Shown one piece after another: positions 28,870 through 39,206 of a stretch of 64,000 nt of DNA; the stretch's first letter is position 1; each line of letters opens with the position of its first letter. This DNA is from Fimbriiglobus ruber (GTDB taxonomy: Bacteria > Planctomycetota > Planctomycetia > Gemmatales > Gemmataceae), in assembly GCF_002197845.1 (NCBI RefSeq), contig NZ_NIDE01000008.1:248001-312000 (forward strand). Reading direction: 5' to 3'. Under the pieces are notes generated by a model, which saw nothing but the letters and a program-made list of their open reading frames with translations, was not told the DNA's origin and made no database searches. Position numbers and translations under genes: made by a program.

Positions 28870-30253
28870 ATGCGACCGCACGGAGGCTGTATCGCGAGTG
28901 AATCGGAGACCGTGATCCTGGATCGGCTGGCGGGCCTGACCAAGATTATCTCGCCCGAGGTCATCGAACAAGCCCTGTCGGACTCGGACCGGGTCGGACA
29001 ACGCCGGTGCCAACTGTCGCACCGAACCATGCTGTGGGTCGTCCTAGCGATGGGTTTGCTGACCCACCTGCCCCTGCGTCAGGTGTTCAAATACGCCCGG
29101 CGCGTGACGGCGGGGCGAACAGACGCCGGCCCGCAGCAGCCTGTGCGAAGGCCGTCAGCGCTTGGGCGTCGAAGCGGTGCGATCGGTGTTCGAGCAGGTC
29201 GTGCGGCCGTTGGCCACACCGAGTACGCCGGGCGCCTTCTACCAGGGGCTCCGACTCATGGCCATCGACGGAACGGTCCAGGACGTTCCCGGTACGCCGG
29301 CCAATGCCGCCCACTTCGGCCGCAGCCGAGGGGGACGCGGCGATAGCGCCTTCCCGCAGTTGCGGAAGGTGAGTCGGGTGGAAGTGGGCACGCACATCGA
29401 GGTGGCCTTGGTCCTGGGCGGCTATCACGACGGCGAACAGACCCTGGCCGAGAAGCTATGGGACAAACTGCCGGCCGACAGTCTGCTTCTGGAGGATCGC
29501 GGGTTTTTCAGCTACGAGCACTGGAACGCGTTGGATACGCGAGGGATCAAGCTCTTGGTCCGCATCAAGAGCAACATGGTCCTCAAGCCCACCCAGCGTC
29601 TGGCGGACGGGTCGTTCTTGGCCAAAATCTACCCCTCGCCGTACCACCGATCCCAGGACCGCGACGGCATGGTGGTACGTGTGATCGAATACGCGCTGGA
29701 TGATCCCCAACGCACCGGTCATGGGGAACAACATCGCGTGATGACCAACCTGTTGGATGCCGAGCACTATCCGGCCCTGGAACTGGTCATTTTGTACCAC
29801 GAGCGTTGGGAAGAGGAACTGGTCTTCGACGAGCAGAAGACTCACTTGGACCCGCGTCGTGCGGGTAAGCCGGCCCACTTCCGCAGCCAGACGCCCGTGG
29901 GCGTGGAGCAGGAAGTCTATGCGTTGTCGTTGGCGCACTTCGTGATCCGAGCGTTGATGCTGGAAGCGGCCCAGACGGTCGATGTGGATGTGGATCGGTT
30001 GTCGTTTACGGGCTGTCTGCGGATCTTGCAGGCCCGTTTGCCCGAGTGTGAACGCGCGACGCCCCAGAGTTTGGAGCGGTGGTATGACTGTCTGTTGTGG
30101 GAAATGGCTCACGAGCGGATCGAGCCGCGTCGGAATCGCATCAACCCGCGTGTCGTGAAGCGAAAGATGTCGAAGTTCGCCAAGAAGAGGCCACAACACC
30201 GGGGTGGCCCACCCTTGAAGAAAACCTTTGCCCAGACAGTAGTTATCACTTGA
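28870..30253 (+). pseudogene. IS4-family transposase with one frameshift
   Basis: A start at 28870 with strong GGGAGGCGGG upstream opens a frame encoding the N-terminal domain (LSHRTMLWVVLAMGLLTHLP). Near 29105-29115, in a GGCGGGGCG run, the frame must move by +1 to continue as TPARSSLCEGRQRLGVEAVR and the catalytic core. The core blocks are LMAIDGTVQDVPGTP, LLLEDRGFFSYEHW and YHERWEEELVFDEQKTHL. The second frame ends at 30253. An extra base, whether a true lesion or a sequencing error, is the simplest explanation. Confidence 0.75.
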
Positions 30254-30284
30254 CGAGCGGTATGGGGTCTAATCCCACGATCGC

Positions 30285-30367
30285 GGGCAGCGCTTTTTCT
30301 TCCGGATGAATGAAGCGAGTGGCTTGCAGGTCTTCTCGCTTTTTACCGGGATTGGGACGGTCGGAGT
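30285..30367. repeat. ~80-bp direct repeat, left copy
   Basis: This stretch is closely similar to 33374-33453: both contain TTCCGG..GAATGAAGCG, GTGGCTTGCAG, TCTTCTCGCTTTT and ACCGGGATTGGGACGGTCGG. The left copy overlaps the last codons of the response regulator at 30343. Confidence 0.75.
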
Positions 30368-30771
30368 GGCTCACACGCTGCCGGGGTGAGAACACGGTCG
30401 AATCGCCTCAGCACGGCGACCAGGACCGCCGGATCGACCGGCTTGATCAGGTGCAGGTGGATGCCCGACTCGTCCGACCGATGACGATCTTCCTCCTGTC
30501 CGCAACCAGTGACCGCGACCAGGAGCGGGGGCTTCGGCCCACTCCTGAGCCGACGGGCAAGTTCCCAGCCGTTCATGCCGGGCATCCGGATGTCCAATAT
30601 GACCACGTCGGGCAGGTACGTCTCGAACAACCGGAGGGCTTCCGCCCCATTCGCCGCGGTCCAGGTCGCACACCCCCAGAACCTCAGGAGTTCGGCTAGG
30701 CTCGTGGCCGTGTCGACGCAATCGTCGACAATCAGAACGGACAGGAGCAGCATCTCGGGCGTCGGTTCCAT
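30343..30771 (-). CDS. single-domain response regulator (CheY-like receiver)
   Basis: This is a receiver domain of about 142 residues with acidic pocket LIVDDCVD, phosphorylation site VVILDIRMPGMNG and conserved Lys in HLIKPVDP. No output domain follows, so it probably acts through protein contact in a phosphorelay. The ATG at 30771 (MEPTPEM) or the ATG six codons later is more likely than the far-upstream start at 30945, whose first 58 residues look non-coding. No histidine kinase is visible nearby. Its last codons lie in an ~80-bp repeat that recurs at 33374. Confidence 0.75.
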   Translation of the reverse strand: MEPTPEMLLLSVLIVDDCVDTATSLAELLRFWGCATWTAANGAEALRLFETYLPDVVILDIRMPGMNGWELARRLRSGPKPPLLVAVTGCGQEEDRHRSDESGIHLHLIKPVDPAVLVAVLRRFDRVLTPAACEPLRPSQSR

Positions 30772-30991
30772 GACAGGTTCCGTAATGCGGGTTCGGCTCG
30801 TGTAGAACCTCATATCGGGCGGGCTTGCTGTTTCCGACGCTCGTGCCGGGGTTACGTCCGGCGAACCGTTACTGGGCGAGATGCGCACGCGGCGAATTCG
30901 CATCGTAATAGACGCCAGTGGGAGCACCTGTACGATAGCGTACACGGCCTGGGAATTCTGGGCAAATTTGTAAAATGCGCAGATTGCGTAA

Positions 30992-31693
30992 TCAACCTGG
31001 GGCGGGAGCGAACGCGTTGCGGATGGCGTGGTAGCACTCGCACGCCACCTTTTCCAGGCCGGCCCGGTCGACGACGCGCACCCGCCCGTGCCTGTAGGTG
31101 ATGAAGCCGTTCGATTGCAGCGCCCCGGCGGTCACCGTGACGGTCGCCCGGCGGACTCCGAGCATGGCCGCCAGGAACTCCTGGGTGAGCGGGAAATCGT
31201 CGCCTCCGAAGCGGTCCTGACACATGAGGAGCCACCGGGCACACCGCTCGTCGACCGAATGCAGGCAGTTACACGCGGTGGATTGCGCGGCCGCGGCGAG
31301 GGTGCCGCGTAGGTACGCGTAGACGATGTCTCGGAACGCACCGTCCCGGGCGACCTCGGCGACGAACGCCGCGGCCGGCATCTTTCGGCACTCGGCCGGA
31401 AAAACCTGGCAGAACACTTGCTCGATACTGCGGTCGGCCCCGAGACAGGCGGTCACGCCCACCATCCCTTCGAGTCCGATGGCCGCGGCCTCGACGTACT
31501 GCCCGTCGTTCATGACGACGACCGCGGACAGCACCCCGGACCGGGGGAAGTAGACGTAGTCGATCGGCCCGCCGGCGCGGTACAGCAGGTCTTTGTGCCC
31601 CAGGGTGACGTCGGCCATACGGGCGATGAGGCGGGTTCGGTCGTCAGCGGGCAGTGCGGCCAGAAGCCGATTCTCCGGTCTGGAGATGGCCAT
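30992..31693 (-). CDS. Crp/Fnr-family transcriptional regulator
   Basis: This 233-residue protein has an N-terminal cyclic-nucleotide-binding-like beta barrel (residues ~15-130, YRAGGPIDYVYFPRSGVLS). A C-terminal winged helix follows (~150-220, PLTQEFLAAMLGVRRATVTV). No Cys cluster typical of Fnr Fe-S sensing is present. The variant lacks an obvious cAMP-binding phosphate cassette, so its effector is unknown. It sits between two same-strand response regulators and may belong to the same signalling group. Confidence 0.85.
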   Translation of the reverse strand: MAISRPENRLLAALPADDRTRLIARMADVTLGHKDLLYRAGGPIDYVYFPRSGVLSAVVVMNDGQYVEAAAIGLEGMVGVTACLGADRSIEQVFCQVFPAECRKMPAAAFVAEVARDGAFRDIVYAYLRGTLAAAAQSTACNCLHSVDERCARWLLMCQDRFGGDDFPLTQEFLAAMLGVRRATVTVTAGALQSNGFITYRHGRVRVVDRAGLEKVACECYHAIRNAFAPAPG

Positions 31694-31840
31694 GCGTGTC
31701 TCGTGATAGCGATCCGGCTAAAAGCGGGCTTTCGTCGCAAGACACGAGGGGCGTCTGAAGCGGAAAGCGAGTGTGGGATTGTAACTTGGGTCCGGTTTCG
31801 ACTCGGTGCGATACCGTACCAGAGATGCGAAAAAATATGA

Positions 31841-32227
31841 TCAGGGCTGCAAAAACCTGGTGAGTACCGCCAACAACTGCGGCGGGTCCACGGGTTTGGT
31901 CAGGTGCTGGTCGAAGTTGGCGGCGGCAATTCGGTGACGACTGTTCTCGTCACTCATTGCGGTGACCACAATCAACACCGGCGACTGCCGGCCGGCTTGC
32001 TCCCGCAACCGGACCGCCAGTTCGTCCCCGTTCATTCCGGGCATGTTCAAGTCGATGAGGCAGACGTCGGGCTGAAAAGTCGCGGCCTGCTCCAGGGCCG
32101 CCGGCCCGTCGTAACACGCCCGAGTTTCGTAACCGATAAGTTCCAATAATAGAGCAGCCGAGTCGGCAACGTCCCGATTGTCGTCCACGCAGAGAATACG
32201 CGGGAGCGACCCGCGGGAAAGTATCAT
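31841..32227 (-). CDS. single-domain response regulator (CheY-like receiver)
   Basis: This 128-residue stand-alone receiver has ILCVDDNRD (acidic pocket), CLIDLNMPGMNG (phospho-Asp) and HLTKPVDPPQL (Lys). Its C-terminal DNA is clearly related to a fragment at 33093-33195, showing past duplication. There is no output domain and no visible kinase partner. About 370 bp of AT-rich DNA lies upstream. Confidence 0.85.
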   Translation of the reverse strand: MILSRGSLPRILCVDDNRDVADSAALLLELIGYETRACYDGPAALEQAATFQPDVCLIDLNMPGMNGDELAVRLREQAGRQSPVLIVVTAMSDENSRHRIAAANFDQHLTKPVDPPQLLAVLTRFLQP

Positions 32228-32599
32228 AAGGTTAGCCGTGGTGCATATCTGGCACCCGGGACAATTGTAATAATATATTCTTACAGTTTATAATCCGATG
32301 TATGTTCGCATTTTTTGCGCCTGAAACTTGGTTTTTTTGGTTATGTCACCCAAGAATAACGCCAAAGTATTGCTGTGAAGTCAGTAGCGTCCGATTATGA
32401 AATTTGTCTTTCGCCACCTTCTCCCGTTCGGAACTCATTCCCACGCAATAAAATGCACGGTAGCGTACCGATTTCGGCGCATCGTCCCACGTCTCATTTA
32501 GCCGGCTGCGAATCATTCTCATTCGGTGCAAGAAATCTGTGGCGAAGGAGCGTTTCTTAAAACGGTGTCCCAATGAAAGAGCGTTCACGCGGGGAAAGC
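32228..32599. other. AT-rich intergenic region without a recognised gene
   Basis: This gap between the divergent response regulator and GNAT genes is clearly AT-rich relative to its surroundings, especially 32260-32400 with TAATAATATATT and T/A runs. It probably holds both promoters. An 80-codon minus-strand frame (32346-32588) shows no family resemblance and is not called. Confidence 0.5.
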
Positions 32600-33064
32600 A
32601 TGGCGGTGGAGATTCGTCACTTTCGCCCGGACGACATTCCCACCCTCGTCGCCCTCTTTCGCGACACGATCCGGCGGGTGAACAGTCGCGACTACTCGCC
32701 GGAGCAAGTTCGCGCCTGGGCGCCCGACGACGTCGATCCGGCGAGGTGGGCGACGCTCACGGACCGCTTTACCGTCGTGGCCGAAATGGGCGGGCACGTT
32801 GCCGGGTTCGCCGACCTGGAGACCGACGGGCACGTCGACCGATTCTTCGTCCACGCCGACTACCAGCGGCAGGGCGTCGGACGGGCACTGCTCGCGGCAC
32901 TGGTTGCCGAGGCCGTACGGGTGGGAATGGGGCGTCTGTTCGCGGAAGTGAGCATCACCGCCCGACCCTTCTTCACGCGGCACGGATTCAGTGTGTTGGC
33001 CGAACAAGTGATTCAAGTGCGGGGCGTGTCGATGACGAACTTCCGGATGGAACGACGCTTCTGA
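32600..33064 (+). CDS. GNAT-family N-acetyltransferase
   Basis: This acetyltransferase of about 154 residues starts at the ATG at 32600 (MAVEIRHFRPDD), with GGGGAAA about five bases upstream. The acetyl-CoA-binding motif A reads VDRFFVHADYQRQGVGRALL near residue 83-102, with the Q/R-x-x-G-x-G/A loop QRQGVG. The C-terminal FFTRHGFSVL block is also typical. The acetyl acceptor cannot be inferred. The gene stands alone, with unrelated regulatory genes to its left. Confidence 0.85.
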   Translation: MAVEIRHFRPDDIPTLVALFRDTIRRVNSRDYSPEQVRAWAPDDVDPARWATLTDRFTVVAEMGGHVAGFADLETDGHVDRFFVHADYQRQGVGRALLAALVAEAVRVGMGRLFAEVSITARPFFTRHGFSVLAEQVIQVRGVSMTNFRMERRF

Positions 33065-33092
33065 TTACCCCGCCACCTCGTCTTCTCTTCAC

Positions 33093-33195
33093 GGCCAACA
33101 ACTGTGGCGGGTCCACGGGTTTGGTCAGGTGCAGGTCGAAATGAGCGGCGGTCATTCGGTACCGGTCGTGATCTTCTTCTGCGACGACCGGGGCG
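33093..33195 (-). pseudogene. response-regulator C-terminal fragment
   Basis: Minus-strand translation gives AHFDLHLTKPVDPPQLLAV, nearly the same as the end of the receiver encoded at 31841-32227, and the DNA is similar over about 100 bp. The phospho-Asp half is absent and the frame runs into unrelated sequence on both sides. It is a relic of a third receiver gene. Confidence 0.7.
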
Positions 33196-33373
33196 AGAAG
33201 TGGACCGTTGTTGACGCGCAGATGGTGGTCGAACACTGGTTCCCCGCCGCACAATATCCCACCGGCCCGAAAGTGCTGGGGATCGAGACGTTGCAGCGGT
33301 GAAGATATGTCCGTCGCCCCTCGATTCCTGGCCCGACATCGAGATTCGGGACTGCCATCAGGGGCATGATTGA

Positions 33374-33453
33374 GGGCAATGCTTTTCTTCCGGCGGAATG
33401 AAGCGCGTGGCTTGCAGTTCTTCTCGCTTTTACCGGGATTGGGACGGTCGGAG
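33374..33453. repeat. ~80-bp direct repeat, right copy
   Basis: This is the counterpart of 30285-30367, same orientation, with scattered substitutions and small indels. The two copies frame the signalling genes. Confidence 0.75.
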
Positions 33454-33552
33454 TCGATCGGACGCGGTCCGCCGGTACAGATCCCACTCGGGGCAGCCGT
33501 GCCGGATTCGCCGAACGCCTTCGCGGTCGTGCAACGGCCCGTCTGCTAGACG

Positions 33553-34839
33553 TTAGAACTTGACGAGTACTTCGCCCGCGACGGTCAACTGATTTCGGGT
33601 CCGGGTGTTCGGGTCGCTGCCGAAGACCGCTTCGCCGGCGAAGTCGCCGCGGATCTCGGGACGGAAATTCAGCCACGGCAGCGGCATGCAGTTTAACCCC
33701 AGAGTCACTTCACTGTAGTTCGTCGCGAAGCCGGTGCGGGTGCCGTCCGCGTCGTTGAACCATTCGGCCCGCGTGTTCAGGTCGAGTTTCGGGGTGAGGT
33801 GGAAAATCCCGATCGTGTACACGCCGTACCACGCGCCGGTGCCGAACCCCGGCACCCCGGTCGCCCAGCCCATGTTGCTTTGCACGACCTGGGTGACGCG
33901 CGGGGTCCAGTCGTGCTGCACCCGCAACTCGACCATCGTCTCGTTGCGCCCCTCGCCCGCCGGCTGGGACGCCAGGATGCTCCCGGGGCCGGTGTACACC
34001 GCGGCCGACAGTTTGGTCCGCTTCTGGTCCGTCAGCCAGTAGTTCACCTGGCCGATGTAGCACGGCCCGCCGTCGCGGAACGTGAAGAAGGTGTTCCCGC
34101 CCATCGTGAGGCCGTTCACCACGGTCAGCCGCGGCGTGACGTTCCAGGCGGCGACCAGCCCGGTGAACGCACCGTCTTCCGAGTAAAACCACTGGTAGGA
34201 GTTCGAGTAGAGCGGCCGGTACGGGGCGAGCGCGCTTTCGTACCCGATCACCGAATTCTGCCGGCCGATTTTCAGGTCCACCCCGCCCTCGGTCAGGATC
34301 GTGAGGTGGGCCGACAGGTACAACTCCCGAAAATCCACGCCGAACCGCGGGTTGGTGGACGACGAGCCGACGCCACCGAGCGGTTGGATGAGGGCCGGGT
34401 CCGCGCCCGCCCAGAGCGTCGCCCGGTAGCCGAAGGAGAGTTGCGAGGGGTCGAGCGTCCGCTCGGTGACGATGGCGATCTGGTTGACCAGGAAGTCGTC
34501 CCCGTACCGGTTCTCCCGCGGCTGGACGGCCAGCTGACCGGACCCGCCGGACGACGCCGTGTACCCCGCGCTGACCCAGCCGAACGTCCGGACCCGTTCG
34601 TCGGCCAGGAAGCGGCCGACCGGCGTGTCGCCGAACAACACGTCGAAGGCCCCGACGTTCTCCGGCAGCGTCGGCCCGTAGGTCGGCGCGGGAACGTCGA
34701 CGGGCGGGGGCGCGGGCGGCGAAGGTTCTACCGCCGCCGGTGCGTTCGGGGGCGGCGGGGCGGGCGGCGGTTGGCCGATCGCGCCGGCCGGGCGGGCGAG
34801 CGAGACCCACACCACGAGCCCGGTGATCGACCGGCGCAT
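33553..34839 (-). CDS. outer-membrane beta-barrel porin (Bbp2/OmpL-like)
   Basis: The start is the ATG at 34839 ([14 protein letters not shown]), with GAGGGAG about eight bases upstream, giving about 428 residues. A signal peptide is followed by a strongly Pro-rich segment (about 25-60), then an all-beta region with alternating aromatic strands ending in [11 protein letters not shown]. The terminal Phe is a barrel signature. The family is the putative beta-barrel porin-2 type. It is divergent from the urea transporter and urease operon with a 297-bp gap, suggesting it admits urea or another small solute across the outer membrane. That role is inferred from context only. Confidence 0.78.
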   Translation of the reverse strand: MRRSITGLVVWVSLARPAGAIGQPPPAPPPPNAPAAVEPSPPAPPPVDVPAPTYGPTLPENVGAFDVLFGDTPVGRFLADERVRTFGWVSAGYTASSGGSGQLAVQPRENRYGDDFLVNQIAIVTERTLDPSQLSFGYRATLWAGADPALIQPLGGVGSSSTNPRFGVDFRELYLSAHLTILTEGGVDLKIGRQNSVIGYESALAPYRPLYSNSYQWFYSEDGAFTGLVAAWNVTPRLTVVNGLTMGGNTFFTFRDGGPCYIGQVNYWLTDQKRTKLSAAVYTGPGSILASQPAGEGRNETMVELRVQHDWTPRVTQVVQSNMGWATGVPGFGTGAWYGVYTIGIFHLTPKLDLNTRAEWFNDADGTRTGFATNYSEVTLGLNCMPLPWLNFRPEIRGDFAGEAVFGSDPNTRTRNQLTVAGEVLVKF

Positions 34840-35136
34840 GTGCGAACTCCCTCGGAAATCCGACCGGCGTGCCGGTGATGGCACAGTCAACAACTATCGG
34901 CTCATCGTCCGTGGGACATGACCGGAGTTTGCCCGCGGCGGTTCGGATTTTCGGGGTCGTTGTTTCTGTTTCCAATGTTTCGATTTGTTGGTGGTCCCGG
35001 CCATTTGTAGTTGGTAACATTTCGGACACCTCACGAACAGACACATCATCCCTCCCTCCCGGGCAGCGCCTCGACGGCGGAGGGGTGACCGACGTTTCGA
35101 TCCGACGGGCTCCTTTGCCGAAAGGTGATCGCCCCC
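34840..35136. promoter_or_regulatory. divergent intergenic region between porin and urea transporter
   Basis: This 297-bp region must hold the start signals for the porin (minus) and the urea operon (plus). It is locally T-rich (about 34955-35020: TTGTTTCTGTTTCCAATG, TTTCGATTTGTTGG). No confident operator or nickel-sensing motif was identified. Confidence 0.4.
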
Positions 35137-36030
35137 ATGCCGGGTCCACCGACTGCCTCACAGAGCCCGGCCCCCTCTTGGCCGGTCGTTGTTTTCCGGG
35201 GCGTCGGGCAGATCATGTTTCAGGGGCACGCGCTCACCGGCGTGTTGTTCACGGCCGGGATCGCGGTCGGCGGCGCGGCCGCGGTCTGGATGGCGGCGGC
35301 GGGCGTCGTCGGCAGCCTCACCGGGGCCGTCGTCGCCCGTGCGTTGCGGTTCGACCCGACCGCGTGGGCCGACGGCATCAACGGGTTCAACCCGGCGCTC
35401 GTCGGCATGGCCACGTTCTTCTTCTTCAAACCGTCCGCCCCCGCCGCCGGGCTGTTCGTCGGGTTCGCGGTGGCGGCGACCCTGCTCGCGGCCGCCGTCC
35501 GCCGGTACGTCCCGGTCCCCGCGTACACCATGCCGTTCGTCGTCTGCACGTGGGTACTCCACGCCGCCGGCGTCCGCCTCGGGTTGGACCCGGTGGCGTG
35601 GCCCGCCCCCGTCACGCACGGCCTGGAGATCTCGGAGGCCGTCGTCGAGGGACTGTCCGAGGTCATGTTGATCGGCGGGAACCCGTACACCGGCCTGATC
35701 TTTCTGGCCGCCATCGCGGTGTCGAACTGGCGGCACGCCGCCCTCGCCGTCCTCGGGGCGGTCGTGGGCGCCGTCCTCGCCGTCTACCACGGCGACGCGG
35801 ACGACAACGTCAACCTCGGGCTGTACGGGTACAACGCCGTCCTCGTGACGATCGCCGTGTACTTGTGGCGGCCGTCGCTCCTGGCGCCGCTGCTCGGGGC
35901 CGTCGTGTCCGTCGTCATCACCGAGTTCTTCCCCGAAACCGGGCTGCCCGCCCTGACGGCCCCGTTCGTTCTCGCCGCCTGGGCGGTCCGGGCGGTCGGC
36001 CGGGCCGAGCAATCTTTCCTCCCGAGATAA
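35137..36030 (+). CDS. urea transporter (UT family)
   Basis: This integral membrane protein of about 297 residues has the UT family layout: two homologous halves of hydrophobic helices, with the signature-like blocks [18 protein letters not shown] (about 83-100) and [16 protein letters not shown] (about 228-243). The start at 35137 is chosen because AAAGGTGA lies eight bases upstream; the GTG at 35125 is an alternative. It is a channel-like passive urea permease of the inner membrane. It is first in a tight operon with ureA 12 bp downstream, supplying substrate to cytosolic urease. Confidence 0.85.
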   Translation: MPGPPTASQSPAPSWPVVVFRGVGQIMFQGHALTGVLFTAGIAVGGAAAVWMAAAGVVGSLTGAVVARALRFDPTAWADGINGFNPALVGMATFFFFKPSAPAAGLFVGFAVAATLLAAAVRRYVPVPAYTMPFVVCTWVLHAAGVRLGLDPVAWPAPVTHGLEISEAVVEGLSEVMLIGGNPYTGLIFLAAIAVSNWRHAALAVLGAVVGAVLAVYHGDADDNVNLGLYGYNAVLVTIAVYLWRPSLLAPLLGAVVSVVITEFFPETGLPALTAPFVLAAWAVRAVGRAEQSFLPR

Positions 36031-36042
36031 CCGGAGACCGCC

Positions 36043-36345
36043 GTGCACCTGACGCCGCAAGAGCGGGACAAGTTGCTGACCTATATGGCCGGGGAAGTGG
36101 CCAAGGCCCGCAAGGCCCGCGGGCTGAAGTTGAACGTGGTCGAGGCGACGGCCCTGATCGCCGCCGCCATGATGGAATTGGCCCGGGACGGCAAGTCCGT
36201 GGCCGAGATCATGAGCGACGGCCGCGGAATCCTCGCCCGGGACGACGTCATGGAGGGCGTCCCGGAGATGCTCCACACGATCCAGATCGAGGCCACCTTC
36301 CCGGACGGCACCAAGCTGGTCACCGTCCACGACCCGATCCCCTGA
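36043..36345 (+). CDS. ureA: urease subunit gamma
   Basis: This 100-residue protein is the full length of UreA. Characteristic segments are [41 protein letters not shown], and the C-terminal [20 protein letters not shown]. It starts at GTG (36043) with CCGGAGA upstream. It forms the heterotrimeric repeat of urease with UreB and UreC, which hydrolyses urea to ammonia and carbamate in the cytoplasm. The gene order UT-ureA-ureB-ureC is compact. Confidence 0.96.
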   Translation: MHLTPQERDKLLTYMAGEVAKARKARGLKLNVVEATALIAAAMMELARDGKSVAEIMSDGRGILARDDVMEGVPEMLHTIQIEATFPDGTKLVTVHDPIP

Positions 36346-36362
36346 CCCGCGAGGACCGACCG

Positions 36363-36740
36363 ATGATTCCCGGCGAGTATTTCTTCGACGGCCCCGACAT
36401 CGAGCTGAACGCGGGCCGGCCGACGGTCACGCTCGTGGTGACGAACACCGGCGACCGGCCCGTCCAGGTCGGGTCGCACTTCCACTTCTTCGAGGCGAAC
36501 AAGGCGCTCGTGTTCACCCGCGACGCGGCCTACGGCATGCGGCTCGACCTGCCGGCGGGGAACGCCATGCGGTTCGAACCCGGGGACGTGAAGAAGGTCC
36601 GCCTCATCACGCTCGAAGGGCTCCGCCGCGTGTACGGGTTCAACGGCCTGGTGATGGGGTTCCTCGACGACCCGTACAAGCGCCAGCGGGCCCTCGAAAT
36701 GATCAAGGTGTACAGGTACGGCGACGCGCCGGCCGGGTGA
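36363..36740 (+). CDS. ureB: urease subunit beta
   Basis: This 125-residue subunit starts [18 protein letters not shown] at the ATG at 36363, with GAGGA about nine bases upstream. Conserved motifs are [20 protein letters not shown] and [18 protein letters not shown]. It is slightly longer at the C-terminus than many UreB proteins. It is the structural beta subunit of cytosolic urease, 17 bp after ureA and followed by ureC after 62 bp. Confidence 0.95.
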   Translation: MIPGEYFFDGPDIELNAGRPTVTLVVTNTGDRPVQVGSHFHFFEANKALVFTRDAAYGMRLDLPAGNAMRFEPGDVKKVRLITLEGLRRVYGFNGLVMGFLDDPYKRQRALEMIKVYRYGDAPAG

Positions 36741-36802
36741 CGCCGCGGCCGATATTTCTCTTCCCCCCAACGGGGTGCCTGACCCTTTCCGGAGACTCAC
36801 CC

Positions 36803-38518
36803 GTGAGCGTGAAGCTGACCCGCGCCGCCTACGCCCAGCACTTCGGCCCCACGACCGGGGACCGCGTCCGGCTGGCCGACACCGACCTCGTCATCGAGAT
36901 CGAGAAGGACTTCACGCACTACGGCGACGAGGTCGTGTTCGGCGGCGGGAAGGTCGTCCGGGACGGCATGGGCATGTCGTCCAAAATGGTCGGCCCCCCG
37001 CACCTCGACCTGGTCATTACCAACGTCGTCGTCCTCGACTGGTGGGGCATCGTCAAGGGCGACATCGGCATCCGCGACGGCAAGATCGTCGGCATCGGGA
37101 AGTCCGGGAACCCGTTCGTGATGAACGGCGTGGACCCCAACCTGGTGGTCGGGACGGGGACCGAGGTGATCTCCGGCGAGGGGATGATCTGTACGGCTGG
37201 CGGGATCGACACGCACATTCACTTCATTTGCCCGCAGCAGTGCGATGTGGCCATCGCGGCGGGCGTCACCACCATGATCGGCGGCGGGACCGGGCCCGCC
37301 ACTGGCACCTGGGCCGTGACCAGCACCCCGGGCCGGTGGAACCTCGAGCGGATGCTCCAGGCGGCCGAGGGGCTGCCGGTCAACGTCGGGTTCACCGGCA
37401 AGGGGAACGCCAGCCGGCCGGAACTGCTGGAGGAGCAAGTCCGGGCCGGGGCGATGGGGCTGAAGGTCCACGAAGACTGGGGGGCTACCCCCGCCGCCCT
37501 CGACTGTGCCCTTACCGTCGCCGACAAGTACGACATCCAGATCGCCGTCCACACCGACAGCTTGAACGAGGCCGGGTTCATTGAGGACACCATCGCCGCC
37601 ATCAAGGGGCGGGCCATCCACACGTACCACACGGAGGGGGCCGGCGGCGGGCACGCCCCGGACATCATCAAGATCGCCGCCCTGCCGAACGTCCTCCCGT
37701 CGAGTACCAACCCGACCCGCCCGTACACCGTGAACACGATCGACGAACACCTGGACATGCTGATGGTCTGCCACCACCTGTCGAAGAACATCCCGGAGGA
37801 CGTGGCGTTCGCGGAGAGCCGCATCCGCGGGTCCACCATCGGGGCGGAAGACGTGTTCCACGACCGCGGCATCCTGAGCATGTTCAGCTCGGATTCGCAG
37901 GCGATGGGGCGGATCGGCGAGACGATCATCCGGTGCTGGCAGACGGCCCACAAGATGAAGACGCAGTTCGGCGCCGTCCCCGGCGACTCCGCCCGGAACG
38001 ACAACACCCGGGCCAAGCGGTACGTGGCCAAGTACACCATCAACCCGGCGATCACCCACGGGATCGCCGAGTACGTCGGCAGCGTCGAGCCGGGCAAGTA
38101 CGCGGATCTGGTGCTGTACAAGCCGGCTTACTTCGGGGTGAAACCGGAACTGGTGCTGAAAGCCGGGTTCATCATGTCCGCCCAGATGGGCGACCCGAAC
38201 GCCAGCATCCCGACCCCGCAGCCGGTCTACCAACGGCCGCAGTTCGCGGCGTTCGGCCGGGCCATCCGGAAGAGTTGCCTGACGTTCGTTTCCCAGGCCG
38301 CGGCCGACGCCGGGGTGGCCGCCGCGTACGGCCTCGACCGCGTCGTCCTGCCGGTCCGGAACTGCCGGCTGATCGGCAAGAAGAATTTGAAGAACAACGA
38401 CGCCACCCCGAAGATCGAGGTGAAGCCCGACACTTACGAGGTGTTCGTCGACGGCGAGAAGGTCGGCAGCGAGCCGGCCAAGACGCTACCAATGACCCAG
38501 CGGTATTTCCTGTTCTAA
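36803..38518 (+). CDS. ureC: urease subunit alpha (catalytic)
   Basis: This 571-residue subunit is the normal UreC length, using the GTG at 36803 with CGGAGA upstream. A longer in-frame start at 36737 would add 22 unlikely residues. Nickel ligands and the active site are intact: [10 protein letters not shown] (two His), GLKVHEDWG (the carbamylated Lys), MVCHHLSKN (the flap/catalytic His region) and SSDSQAMGR (Asp ligand). It carries the dinuclear Ni centre. It requires UreF, UreG and UreD, encoded immediately downstream, for metal loading. Confidence 0.97.
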   Translation: MSVKLTRAAYAQHFGPTTGDRVRLADTDLVIEIEKDFTHYGDEVVFGGGKVVRDGMGMSSKMVGPPHLDLVITNVVVLDWWGIVKGDIGIRDGKIVGIGKSGNPFVMNGVDPNLVVGTGTEVISGEGMICTAGGIDTHIHFICPQQCDVAIAAGVTTMIGGGTGPATGTWAVTSTPGRWNLERMLQAAEGLPVNVGFTGKGNASRPELLEEQVRAGAMGLKVHEDWGATPAALDCALTVADKYDIQIAVHTDSLNEAGFIEDTIAAIKGRAIHTYHTEGAGGGHAPDIIKIAALPNVLPSSTNPTRPYTVNTIDEHLDMLMVCHHLSKNIPEDVAFAESRIRGSTIGAEDVFHDRGILSMFSSDSQAMGRIGETIIRCWQTAHKMKTQFGAVPGDSARNDNTRAKRYVAKYTINPAITHGIAEYVGSVEPGKYADLVLYKPAYFGVKPELVLKAGFIMSAQMGDPNASIPTPQPVYQRPQFAAFGRAIRKSCLTFVSQAAADAGVAAAYGLDRVVLPVRNCRLIGKKNLKNNDATPKIEVKPDTYEVFVDGEKVGSEPAKTLPMTQRYFLF

Positions 38519-38522
38519 CCCC

Positions 38523-39206
38523 ATGAACCTCCGGCTGCTCCAGCTCGCGGACTCCGCCCTCCCGGTCGGCGGGTACACCCACTCGTGGGGCCTGGAAGCC
38601 GCCCTCGCCCGGGGCCGCGTGCGCGACATCGACTCGATGGAGCGGTGGACGCGGAACTGGCTGCGGCACGCCCTCGGCCCGCTGGACGGGGTCGTCGTCG
38701 GGGCGGCCTGCCGGGCGGCGGCCGCCGGGGATCAAGCGGCCCTGGCCGACTGCAACGAGTTGATGGACGCGAGCCTGGCCCCGCTTTCCCTGCGGACCGC
38801 CAGCCGGGAAATGGGCCTGCACCTGCTCCAGCTCGGGGAGACGTGGGCGTGGTCAACGGCCGGCGTCGGCGACCTTAGTGACCTCGGGCACCTCGGTGCG
38901 GGCGGCGTCTGGCACCACCCGGTCGCGTTCGGCGTACTGGGGCATCTCGCCGGGGCCGCGGCCGAAGACGCGATCGCGGCATTCTTACACCAGGCCGTGT
39001 CCGGCATGATCGGTGCGGGCGCGCGGGCGGTCCCGGTCAGCCACACGCACGGGCAACAACTGCTCGCCTACCTGCACGCGGACGTCGCCGCGGCCGCCGC
39101 CGAAGCGGCCGCCCGCCCGCTCGCCGCAGCCGGGGCGAGTTCCCCATACTACGAGGTGCTGTGCGATGAACAGCCACGCTTATACTGCCGCCTGTTCCGC
39201 TCCTGA
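38523..39206 (+). CDS. ureF: urease accessory protein UreF
   Basis: This 227-residue protein begins [20 protein letters not shown], the typical UreF N-terminus, four bases after the ureC stop. Helical segments include [15 protein letters not shown] near residue 178. UreF bridges UreD and UreG in the urease activation complex and controls GTP hydrolysis during nickel insertion. The usual ureE between ureC and ureF is absent. Confidence 0.92.
   Translation: MNLRLLQLADSALPVGGYTHSWGLEAALARGRVRDIDSMERWTRNWLRHALGPLDGVVVGAACRAAAAGDQAALADCNELMDASLAPLSLRTASREMGLHLLQLGETWAWSTAGVGDLSDLGHLGAGGVWHHPVAFGVLGHLAGAAAEDAIAAFLHQAVSGMIGAGARAVPVSHTHGQQLLAYLHADVAAAAAEAAARPLAAAGASSPYYEVLCDEQPRLYCRLFRS

Larger units (their letters stand above)
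33065..33552. other. gene-free stretch between GNAT and porin genes
   Basis: Apart from the response-regulator fragment (33093-33195) and the right copy of an ~80-bp repeat (33374-33453), nothing coding is supported. Confidence 0.6.

Noticed and set aside
30772-30945. N-terminal extension of the response regulator to 30945
   Set aside because: The extra 58 residues precede the receiver fold, look random and lack conserved features; a start at 30771 or slightly later fits the family.
32346-32588. 80-codon minus-strand frame in the AT-rich gap
   Set aside because: No family resemblance or convincing ribosome-binding site was seen; it overlaps the likely promoters and the start of the GNAT gene.
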